The notes beneath the pieces were generated by a model. It was not told the origin of the DNA. It did not search any database and worked only from the letters and a program-made list of their open reading frames with translations. The position numbers were made by a program, and so were the translations under genes. Below, piece after piece: positions 1 to 5,647 of a stretch of 11,997 nt of DNA. Numbering within the stretch: position 1 is the stretch's first letter; each line of letters starts with the position of its first letter. This stretch comes from JAFGPF01 sp964409485 (GTDB taxonomy: Bacteria; Chloroflexota; Dehalococcoidia; Dehalococcoidales; RBG-16-60-22): the NCBI GenBank assembly GCA_964409485.1, contig CAYPDM010000049.1, positions 1 to 11,997 of the forward strand. The letters run 5' to 3'.

Positions 1-466
1 ATCTATAGTGAGCAAAGGCCCGGTTGGCCTCGGCCATTCTATGTGTGTCTTCACGCTTTTTAATTGTCACTCCCTGTCCCTGGAATGCTTCCGAGAGTTC
101 CTCGGCCAGTTTCTCCATCATCGCCTTGCCTTTTCGGGCGCGGGCGGAGCTTACCAGCCATGTCAGGGCGAGGAAAAGCCCGCGGTCCGGCAGGACTTCT
201 ACCGGCACCTGGTAGGTGGCGCCGCCGACGCGCCTCGGCTTGACCTGAAGGAGAGGCGTGGCGTTCCTTACCGCCTGTTCCAGCGCCGCTACCGGGTCTT
301 TCGAGACCGTCTGTCCCAGCTTTTCGAGGGCGCCGTAGACGATTTTCTCGGCGGTCCTCTTTTTACCGCACTGCATGACTTTTACAATCAATCGAGATAC
401 GGTCGTGCTGCGGTATTTCGCATCGGGACTGACTTCTCTTTTTTGCGCTCTAGCTCTTCTCGGCAT
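1..466 (-). CDS. rpsG: 30S ribosomal protein S7 (3' end cut by window edge)
   Basis: S7 is a primary 16S rRNA-binding protein that nucleates assembly of the 30S head and lies by the E site. Reading the minus strand from the ATG at 466-464 gives MPRRARAQKREVSPDAKY, then the conserved LIVKVMQCGKKRTAEKIVYGAL region, the KPRRVGGATYQVPVEV rRNA-binding stretch, and the C-terminal KKREDTHRMAEANRAFAHYR. All are hallmarks of S7. The frame is open to base 1 and gives 155 residues. The usual family ending HYRW followed by stop implies that only a Trp codon and the stop are missing. A Shine-Dalgarno GAGGGG sits about 6 bases before the start. The start lies 15 bases after the rpsL stop, so the two are co-transcribed as in a normal str operon. 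A longer frame on the opposite strand is a shadow. Confidence 0.97.
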   Translation of the reverse strand, partial: MPRRARAQKREVSPDAKYRSTTVSRLIVKVMQCGKKRTAEKIVYGALEKLGQTVSKDPVAALEQAVRNATPLLQVKPRRVGGATYQVPVEVLPDRGLFLALTWLVSSARARKGKAMMEKLAEELSEAFQGQGVTIKKREDTHRMAEANRAFAHYR

Positions 467-481
467 CGGTATCCCCTCGGA

Positions 482-910
482 CTAAGTAATCTCGGTCTTT
501 TTGCCTCTCTTGGCTCCGTACTTGCTGCGGCCCTGCTTGCGGTCGCTGACGCCGGTGGTATCCAGCGCCCCGCGCACGATGTGATAACGCACACCGGGCA
601 GGTCTTTGACACGGCCGCCGCGAATCAGTACTACCGAGTGTTCCTGTAATTCATGCCCTTCACCGGGTATATAGGCGGTAACTTCCATGTGGTTGGTCAG
701 CCGGACCCTGGCTATTTTACGCAGAGCGGAATTGGGCTTCTTGGGCGTAGTTGTCTTGACCTGCACGCAGACGCCGCGTTTCTGCGGGCAGCTTTTACCC
801 AATTTTACCCTATTTTTCAGGGCGTTATAGGTAAAACCCAGCGCCGGCGTCTTGTCCTTCTTGGAGGCCTTCTTTCGCCCCTTGCGAACCAGCTGATTTA
901 TTGTTGGCAT
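482..910 (-). CDS. rpsL: 30S ribosomal protein S12
   Basis: S12 sits at the decoding centre and controls tRNA-selection accuracy. The 142-residue protein starts MPTINQLVRKGRKK and has the decoding loop TTTPKKPNSALRK (53-65), the loop GGRVKDLPGVRYH (98-110), and the end GRSKYGAKRGKK. Lys57 corresponds to E. coli Lys43, the main streptomycin-resistance site, and is wild type. Asp103 corresponds to the aspartate that is methylthiolated in E. coli. Compared with E. coli there are about 14 extra residues (roughly 25-41) before CPQKRGVC, an insertion also known in Bacillus and Streptococcus S12. GHELQEHS replaces the usual GHNLQEHS. AGGA lies 8 bases before the ATG. It is the first gene of the minus-strand operon and rpsG follows directly. 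Confidence 0.98.
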   Translation of the reverse strand: MPTINQLVRKGRKKASKKDKTPALGFTYNALKNRVKLGKSCPQKRGVCVQVKTTTPKKPNSALRKIARVRLTNHMEVTAYIPGEGHELQEHSVVLIRGGRVKDLPGVRYHIVRGALDTTGVSDRKQGRSKYGAKRGKKTEIT

Positions 911-939
911 TATCTTCTTCCTATCCCCCTACAATTGCA

Positions 940-976
940 ATGGATGAGCCGTAGCCCATCCATTCTAGAATTCTAG
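940..976 (-). promoter_or_regulatory. rpsL leader hairpin with UACG tetraloop and adjacent palindrome
   Basis: In the minus-strand RNA, bases 963-954 (AUGGAUGGGC) pair with 949-940 (GCUCAUCCAU), giving a 10-bp stem with one G-U pair and the loop UACG closed by C-G. This is a UNCG tetraloop, an exceptionally stable RNA fold. The plus-strand copy would instead have an A-C mismatch and a CGUA loop, so the structure favours the rpsL transcript. One base further upstream in the RNA is the 12-bp perfect palindrome CTAGAATTCTAG (965-976). The hairpin ends about 29 bases before the rpsL ATG and leaves the Shine-Dalgarno free. No T-tract follows, so it is not an intrinsic terminator. A role in ribosomal-protein autoregulation or mRNA stability is inference. 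Confidence 0.5.
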
Positions 977-1040
977 CGGCAGCACGAGGAATTACTGCTC
1001 GGACCACCCACTATTACTGAATTCTGAGCACTAAGTAATA

Positions 1041-1070
1041 AATTTAGCATAAAACGGTACTATATGTCAA
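1041..1070 (-). promoter_or_regulatory. Promoter of the rpsL-rpsG operon
   Basis: On the minus strand there is a perfect -35 box TTGACA (1070-1065), an 18-base spacer, and a -10 box TAAATT (1046-1041) preceded by TGC, which makes an extended -10. Transcription would start near 1034 and give a leader of about 125 bases containing the UACG hairpin. This is the best sigma-70-type match in the window. Confidence 0.65.
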
Positions 1071-1117
1071 CATTTATACAAAGGAATCCATGAATAAATC
1101 AGCTTTATCCCGGGGAA

Positions 1118-1180
1118 ATGAAAAAAGTTTACTGTAAATACATGCCATTCTTACAACGATGTTATTGCATGCCGGGGTAA
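1118..1180 (+). CDS. Candidate 20-codon leader peptide before the aro operon
   Basis: A small frame opens with ATG at 1118, with a GGGGA purine stretch 3 bases upstream, and ends with TAA at 1178-1180, 20 bases before aroB. It reads MKKVYCKYMP then FLQRCYCMPG: three Tyr, one Phe and three Cys in 20 codons. It is out of frame with aroB, so it is not an N-terminal extension. Its codons 9-13 lie in a segment complementary to the bases just before the aroB start (see the helix entry). Its position ahead of an aromatic-amino-acid operon and its Tyr content suggest an attenuation peptide. It has no codon runs like those of classical Phe or Trp leaders, and I see no convincing promoter upstream of 1118. 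It may be chance. Confidence 0.25.
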   Translation: MKKVYCKYMPFLQRCYCMPG

Positions 1181-1198
1181 GTAGAGGTAAAATGGCAT
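1142..1198 (+). promoter_or_regulatory. aroB: Long-range helix sequestering the aroB start region
   Basis: ATGCCATT (1142-1149) is perfectly complementary to AATGGCAT (1191-1198). After one bulged C (1150), TTAC (1151-1154) pairs with GTAA (1187-1190). The result is 12 base pairs with one bulge, closing a 32-base loop and ending 2 bases before the aroB ATG. It touches the last G of the GAGG Shine-Dalgarno at 1184-1187. A second CATGCC (1168-1173) could compete for GGCAT. The 5' arm lies inside the candidate leader ORF, so a translating ribosome would open the helix. No T-tract follows, so any effect would be on translation. Function is inference from complementarity and position. Confidence 0.35.
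1165..1193 (+). promoter_or_regulatory. aroB: Weak alternative promoter giving a leaderless aroB mRNA
   Basis: TTGCAT (1165-1170) and TAAAAT (1188-1193) are separated by 17 bases. The -10 matches consensus at 5 of 6 positions, the -35 at only 3. A start 7-8 bases downstream would fall at 1200-1201, exactly on the aroB ATG. If this is the promoter, the leader ORF and helix upstream are irrelevant. The two readings compete and the sequence alone does not decide between them. Confidence 0.25.
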
Positions 1199-1200
1199 AA

Positions 1201-2280
1201 ATGAAAAAAGTAAAACTTGAGCTTGGCGGCGATAGCTACGAAGTGCGTGTCGGGAGCGGATTGCTGCCGCGGGTAGGGCTGTGGTTGAAAGAGCGGGGTT
1301 TTTCCGGTAAGGCGGTAATTATCACCGATACTAACGTTGAAGGCCTTTACGCCGATACCCTGGAGCGCGGACTGGCTAATGCAGGATTCGATACGACCAT
1401 AATCGAGGTGCCGCCCGGGGAGGAGCATAAATCTCTGGAGACCGCCGGCAGGCTCTACGGAGACCTTACCGAAGCTTATACCGAAAGGAATACACCCGTA
1501 CTGGCCCTGGGGGGTGGGGTAATCGGCGACCTGGCGGGTTTCGTGGCGGCGACCTACATGCGGGGATTGCCCCTGATACAGGTGCCGACCACCCTGCTGG
1601 CGCAGGTGGACAGCAGTATCGGCGGCAAGACGGCAGTTGATTACAGCCGGTTGAAGAACATCATCGGCGTGTTCTATCAGCCGAGGATGGTGGTGGCCGA
1701 TATTGATACGCTGGCGACCCTCCCGCGGGAAGAACTGGTCAACGGGCTGGCCGAGGTCATCAAGAGCGCCGTTATCAGAAACAGTAACCTTTTTAACTTC
1801 CTTGATATAAATGTGAATAAAGTCCTGGAGTATCATCCGGCGGTGCTGGAGACAATTGTCCTGGAGACTGCCAGGATTAAGGCCGAAATAGTAGAGAAAG
1901 ACGAAAAAGAGGAAGACTTGAGGGGTATCCTGAACTACGGTCATACCATCGGTCACGCCATAGAGTCCGCCTCTAATTATGAGCTTAAACACGGTCAGGC
2001 CGTGGCTATCGGAATGGTGGCGGCGGCCAGGATATCAAGTCGGATGGAAATACTCGACGAAGTGGATGTCGTCAAGCTGGAGCGAATTATCGAGAAAGCC
2101 GGGCTGCCCCGGGAAATGCCGGATATCGATAAAGACGCGGTATTGCAGGCCATGCAGCATGATAAGAAGGTATCGCAGAACAGGGTAAGGTTTGTCCTGC
2201 TTAAAACAATCGGCAACGCATTTATCAGCGACGAGGTAGACCCTTCGCTAGTGGAGGAGGTGCTGATTGGCTGGGGATAA
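1201..2280 (+). CDS. aroB: 3-dehydroquinate synthase
   Basis: AroB converts DAHP to 3-dehydroquinate, the second shikimate step, in the cytoplasm using NAD+ and a divalent metal. The 359-residue length is normal. The NAD-binding motif GGGVIGDLAGF is at 104-114, followed by the block PTTLLAQVDSSIGGKTAVD. Expected metal ligands are present: Glu185 (GLAEVIK), His248 (NYGHTIGH) and His264 (KHGQAVAIGM). The start is ATG 1201. GAGG at 1184-1187 is 13 bases away, which is long. An ATG at 1192 has ideal spacing but reads ATG GCA TAA and ends immediately before the aroB ATG. It is the first gene of the seven-gene operon and overlaps aroD by 14 bases. DAHP synthase, often the preceding gene in such clusters, is absent; the divergent str operon lies upstream. 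Confidence 0.98.
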   Translation: MKKVKLELGGDSYEVRVGSGLLPRVGLWLKERGFSGKAVIITDTNVEGLYADTLERGLANAGFDTTIIEVPPGEEHKSLETAGRLYGDLTEAYTERNTPVLALGGGVIGDLAGFVAATYMRGLPLIQVPTTLLAQVDSSIGGKTAVDYSRLKNIIGVFYQPRMVVADIDTLATLPREELVNGLAEVIKSAVIRNSNLFNFLDINVNKVLEYHPAVLETIVLETARIKAEIVEKDEKEEDLRGILNYGHTIGHAIESASNYELKHGQAVAIGMVAAARISSRMEILDEVDVVKLERIIEKAGLPREMPDIDKDAVLQAMQHDKKVSQNRVRFVLLKTIGNAFISDEVDPSLVEEVLIGWG

Positions 2281-2932
2281 ACCTTTAATATGCGCTTCCA
2301 TTGTTAATGACGATATTGAAGCTATAAGAAAAGTCGAGTCGATGGTCGACCTTTTCGAACTGCGCATCGACCTTGTCGGCGGCGGCTGGCGGGAGGTAGC
2401 CGAACATTTAGATAAGCCGTGGCTGGCCTGCAACCGGAGGACTGAAGAGGGCGGTTCCTGGAAGGGCGGAGAGTCGGAAAGGATAGAGGCACTTCTCAAA
2501 GCCGTGGAGCTGGGAGCCGGCATAGTTGATATTGAACTCGGCACGCCGGGAGTGGCGTCGGTAATTAGAAAGATAAAGGGAAAGGCAGGATGTTTAATTT
2601 CCTATCATAATTTAAAAGAAACGCCCTCTTTAGAGAGGATGAGTGAAATTATAAAAAAGCAGCTGGCCGCCGGCGCCGATATCTGTAAAGTGATCACTAC
2701 CGCCCGTAAACCGGCGGATAATATCACGGTTTTACAGCTTATCAAGGACTTCCCGGAGATGAAAATAGTTTCCTTTGCCATGGGCGCGGCGGGGCAAATA
2801 TCCCGCGTACTTTGTATGCTGGCGGGGGGTTACTTTACCTACGCCTCGATTGAACCGGGGCGTGAGTCCGCCGACGGGCAGATGACGGTGGAGGACTTGA
2901 GAAAAATTTATAAGGTACTCGGAAATGTCTGA
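2267..2932 (+). CDS. aroD: 3-dehydroquinate dehydratase, type I
   Basis: Type I dehydroquinase dehydrates 3-dehydroquinate to 3-dehydroshikimate through a lysine Schiff base. The 221-residue length fits this TIM-barrel class rather than the roughly 150-residue type II enzyme. Catalytic residues are visible: Glu31 in FELRID, His114 in ISYHNL, and Schiff-base Lys141 in DICKVI. Arg180 in GQISRVL and Gln205 in the active-site loop are also conserved; the loop reads SADGQ where many relatives have APGQ. The start is TTG at 2267, the first sense codon after an in-frame TGA at 2264, with GGAGGAGG ending 6 bases before it. This Shine-Dalgarno lies inside the end of aroB, and overlap of 14 bases suggests translational coupling. 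The gene overlaps aroE by 8 bases. Confidence 0.97.
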   Translation: MAGDKPLICASIVNDDIEAIRKVESMVDLFELRIDLVGGGWREVAEHLDKPWLACNRRTEEGGSWKGGESERIEALLKAVELGAGIVDIELGTPGVASVIRKIKGKAGCLISYHNLKETPSLERMSEIIKKQLAAGADICKVITTARKPADNITVLQLIKDFPEMKIVSFAMGAAGQISRVLCMLAGGYFTYASIEPGRESADGQMTVEDLRKIYKVLGNV

Positions 2933-3803
2933 TAAAGAAATATCCGGTAAAACTAAAATCTGCGGGCTAATCGGCGACCCTGTCGAGCATACCATGTCGC
3001 CGGTGATGCACAACGCCGCTTACAAAAAGCTGGGCCTGGACTATATCTACATACCCTTCCGGGTGGAGCCGGAGCAGCTGGCCCCCGCCGTCGACGGCCT
3101 GCGCGCCCTGAACGTAAGCGGATTTAATGTCACCATACCGCACAAAGTATCGATTATTCCAATGCTGGACGGACTCAACCCCCTGGCCGAGAAAATCGGC
3201 GCGGTCAATACCGTGGTGAATAAAGATGGCGAATTGAGGGGTTACAACACCGACGCCGAGGGCTTTCTGCGGGCGCTGCTGGAGAAGGGGGTGGAGCCGG
3301 ATGGTAAAAATATCGTTGTCCTGGGGGCCGGCGGAGCCGCGAGAGCCGTTACCTATATATTAGCGGAAAGGAAAAGCAGCCTGACTATCCTTAATCGCCG
3401 GCAGGAACTCGACTGGGCGGAGGCTATCGCCGAGCTTATCAAAGAGGACTTCGGCAAAGCAGTAAAGGTGTTGGAACTCCGTGAGGATAACCTGGCCGAA
3501 GCGCTGGAAAAGGCGGATATACTGGTCAATGCTACCAGTGTGGGCATGAGCCCCGCCGGCAGCGAGAGCCCGGTCCCCGCCGGACTGCTGAAAGCCGGCC
3601 TGGTTGTGTTCGATGTCGTCTATAATCCCGTCGTCACCAGGCTGCTCGGCGAGGCTAAAGCGGCCGGCGCTCAAACGATTGGCGGAGTGGATATGCTCGC
3701 CTGGCAGGGCGCCCTGGCCTTCGAGAAGTGGACGGGGCGGGAAGCGCCGCTCGATTTGATGCGGAAAGAGGCCTTGAAAATGCTGGAGAGCCATGAAGAC
3801 TAG
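2925..3803 (+). CDS. aroE: Shikimate dehydrogenase (NADP+)
   Basis: AroE reduces 3-dehydroshikimate to shikimate with NADPH. The 292-residue protein has the substrate domain first: GDPVEHTMSPVMHNAA (18-32), catalytic Lys74 in NVTIPHK, Asn95 in AVNTVV, and Asp110 in YNTDAEGF. The Rossmann domain follows with GAGGAARA at 134-141 and NRRQ at 157-160, where the arginines typically select NADPH. MLAWQGALAFEKWTG (257-271) is the conserved C-terminal shikimate-contacting helix. The ATG at 2925 overlaps the aroD stop by 8 bases. Only a modest AAGG about 9 bases upstream serves as Shine-Dalgarno, so coupling to aroD translation is likely. It overlaps aroK by 11 bases. Confidence 0.98.
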   Translation: MSDKEISGKTKICGLIGDPVEHTMSPVMHNAAYKKLGLDYIYIPFRVEPEQLAPAVDGLRALNVSGFNVTIPHKVSIIPMLDGLNPLAEKIGAVNTVVNKDGELRGYNTDAEGFLRALLEKGVEPDGKNIVVLGAGGAARAVTYILAERKSSLTILNRRQELDWAEAIAELIKEDFGKAVKVLELREDNLAEALEKADILVNATSVGMSPAGSESPVPAGLLKAGLVVFDVVYNPVVTRLLGEAKAAGAQTIGGVDMLAWQGALAFEKWTGREAPLDLMRKEALKMLESHED

Positions 3804-4314
3804 CATCGCCCTGATAGGTTTTATGGGAACGGGGAAAACAGTAGCGGGTAAACTCCTGGCCGTAAAACTGGGTAAAAAATTTATCGAGACGGATAGTATC
3901 ATCGAGAAGAAAGCCGGCAAGTCCATCCCCGAGATATTCCGGGAGGACGGTGAAATCAGCTTCCGGGAGCTTGAAATAGAGGCGATAAAAGAAGCCGCGA
4001 ATGAAAAGAACGCGGTAATCGCTTGCGGTGGCGGCATGGTTCTTAATAAAATAAACATTGACCGTCTTAATAAAGAAAGTATCATCGTTTGCCTGACGGC
4101 GTCGCCGCAGGTAATTATAAAACGTACGTCCGGCAATGAGGGTGAAAGGCCGCTGCTCGCCGTCCCCGACCGGGCGCAGCAGATAAAAGAGCTGATGAAA
4201 TTCCGCAAGCCGTATTACGAACGGTTGGCTGATATTACGATAAATACTTCCGGAATGAGCGTCGATTCGGTAGTCGAGAGAATCATAAGGAAAGTAAAAG
4301 ACAATGATAGTTAA
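3793..4314 (+). CDS. aroK: Shikimate kinase
   Basis: The enzyme phosphorylates shikimate at the 3-hydroxyl using ATP. The 173-residue NMP-kinase fold shows the P-loop GFMGTGKT at 9-16, Asp34 in ETDSIIE (Mg/shikimate), Arg58 in SFRELE, and GGGM at 79-82 in the substrate site. Arg119 in ERPLL is in the lid and Arg138 in FRKPYY binds substrate. This length is typical of AroK/AroL. The ATG overlaps the aroE stop by 11 bases, with GGAG 4 bases upstream inside aroE. It overlaps aroA by 11 bases. No unusual features. Confidence 0.97.
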   Translation: MKTSIALIGFMGTGKTVAGKLLAVKLGKKFIETDSIIEKKAGKSIPEIFREDGEISFRELEIEAIKEAANEKNAVIACGGGMVLNKINIDRLNKESIIVCLTASPQVIIKRTSGNEGERPLLAVPDRAQQIKELMKFRKPYYERLADITINTSGMSVDSVVERIIRKVKDNDS

Positions 4315-5647
4315 TATTAAGAAAAGCGAAGTAAAAGGGAAAGTAAGAGTTCCTTCTTCCAAGAGCATGACAATCCGGGCGCTGATGTGCGCCGCCTTGA
4401 GCCGGGGAAACAGCGAGATAGTCAATCCCCTGGTGAGCGAGGATACCGCCGCCGCCGCCGATGTCCTGGGTGAAATCGGCGTAAGTATCGATAAGGATAA
4501 AGACGTGTGGAGGGTGACCGGGGGGAGTATCCGGGTGCCGACCAAGGAATTATATTGCGGCGAATCGGCGACGACGCTAAGGTTTATGACCGCCATATGT
4601 TCGCTTATACCCGGCGAACACACGCTTCTCGGCGGCCCCTCGCTTTCTAAAAGGCCGGTTAAATCCCTTATCGAGGCATTGAAGAAACTGGGGGTAAAAG
4701 GTTCCCTGGAAGGCAAGACTACGCCGCCGGTGACGATTAAGGGCGGAACCATGAACGGAGGCCTGACGGAACTGCCCGGCAATATAAGCTCGCAGTTCGT
4801 CTCTGCCCTGCTCCTTATCGCCCCCTTTGCCAAAAAGGAAACGAAAATCGGTCTTACCACGCCGCTGACATCGAAACCTTATGTCCTTATGACGCTCTGG
4901 TGTCTTAAAAAGTTCGGGATAAACGTGCGTACCGAGTTCGATAAATTCACCGTGCGCCGGCAGGCGTATAAGCCGACGCGACTGGAAATAGAGGGCGACT
5001 GGTCATCGGCTTCTTATTTACTGGCGCTGGGGGCTGTTTCCGGGAAGATAACGGTAGATAATGTGAGCACGTCCAGTCTTCAAGGCGACCGTATGATACT
5101 GGACTACCTGCGCGGCATGGGGGCTAAGGTGGGGGTAACCGGTAAATCCGTTACCGTGACCGGAGGCGACCTGAAGGCGATAAATGCCGACCTTTCCGAT
5201 TGTATCGACCTTTTACCTACGATGGCAGTTCTGGCCGCTCTGGCCGAAGGTACCAGCGTGTTTATCGGTATCGAACGGGCCCGCATTAAGGAGTCGAACC
5301 GGGTGGCTGCCGTGAAAGAGGGCCTGGAAAGGATAGGCGTTACCGTGATCGAAGGCCAGGACAGCCTTACCATCGTCGGCTTAAAGACCAAGCAGCCGAA
5401 AGAAGAAGACGAGGATGAGGAAGAAAAGGATAAAGAGGGCGAAGCCGGTGACAAGGCCGAAGAAGAGAAAGAGCCCGTTATCATTGATAGTCGCAGCGAC
5501 CACCGCATAGCCATGGCTTTCAGCGTGGCCGGAGCCGCCATCGGCGGCATTATCATCGAAGGGGCGGAGTGTGTCGCTAAAACGTTCCCGGATTTCTGGG
5601 ATGTGCTGAAAAGCGCAGGAGTGGAGGTGGAGATAGATGCAAAATAG
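4304..5647 (+). CDS. aroA: 3-phosphoshikimate 1-carboxyvinyltransferase (EPSP synthase) with acidic insertion
   Basis: AroA joins shikimate-3-phosphate and PEP to give EPSP; it is the target of glyphosate. Conserved residues: Lys20 in SSKSMTIRA, Arg117 in SKRPVK, SSQ at 162-164, catalytic Asp302 in DCIDLLP, Glu330 in RIKESNR, His400-Arg401 in SDHRIAM, and Lys426 in AKTFPDFW. The PEP-site loop reads CGESATTLRFM (85-95), with Ala89 where the sensitive E. coli enzyme has Gly96. At about 364-391 there is an almost purely Glu/Asp/Lys stretch (codons 5393-5476) just before the conserved SDHRIAM block, where most relatives have a short loop. This explains the 447-residue length against the usual 425-430. 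The frame is intact. It overlaps aroK and aroC by 11 bases each. Confidence 0.97.
   Translation: MIVNIKKSEVKGKVRVPSSKSMTIRALMCAALSRGNSEIVNPLVSEDTAAAADVLGEIGVSIDKDKDVWRVTGGSIRVPTKELYCGESATTLRFMTAICSLIPGEHTLLGGPSLSKRPVKSLIEALKKLGVKGSLEGKTTPPVTIKGGTMNGGLTELPGNISSQFVSALLLIAPFAKKETKIGLTTPLTSKPYVLMTLWCLKKFGINVRTEFDKFTVRRQAYKPTRLEIEGDWSSASYLLALGAVSGKITVDNVSTSSLQGDRMILDYLRGMGAKVGVTGKSVTVTGGDLKAINADLSDCIDLLPTMAVLAALAEGTSVFIGIERARIKESNRVAAVKEGLERIGVTVIEGQDSLTIVGLKTKQPKEEDEDEEEKDKEGEAGDKAEEEKEPVIIDSRSDHRIAMAFSVAGAAIGGIIIEGAECVAKTFPDFWDVLKSAGVEVEIDAK

Noticed and set aside
978..1011. GGGTGGTCCGAG followed by CCTCGTGCTGCC in the rpsL leader, resembling the T-box antiterminator
   Set aside because: The core T-box sequence and its pairing partner are not matched, there is no terminator after it, and rpsL is not a T-box-regulated gene.
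1021..1110. Search for a plus-strand promoter upstream of the candidate aro leader ORF
   Set aside because: TATATG (1061-1066) and TATACA (1075-1080) resemble -10 boxes, but none has a usable -35 at 16-18 bases. I therefore call none, which weakens the leader-peptide model.
1128..1138. TTTAC-T-GTAAA palindrome, recalling a TyrR-type operator
   Set aside because: A TyrR box has six bases between its arms; here there is one. Short AT-rich palindromes arise easily, and it lies within the candidate leader ORF.
3655..4860. A 401-codon open frame on the minus strand
   Set aside because: It lies opposite aroE, aroK and aroA, all of which show full catalytic motifs. The minus-strand translation has no recognisable domain and is a codon-use shadow.
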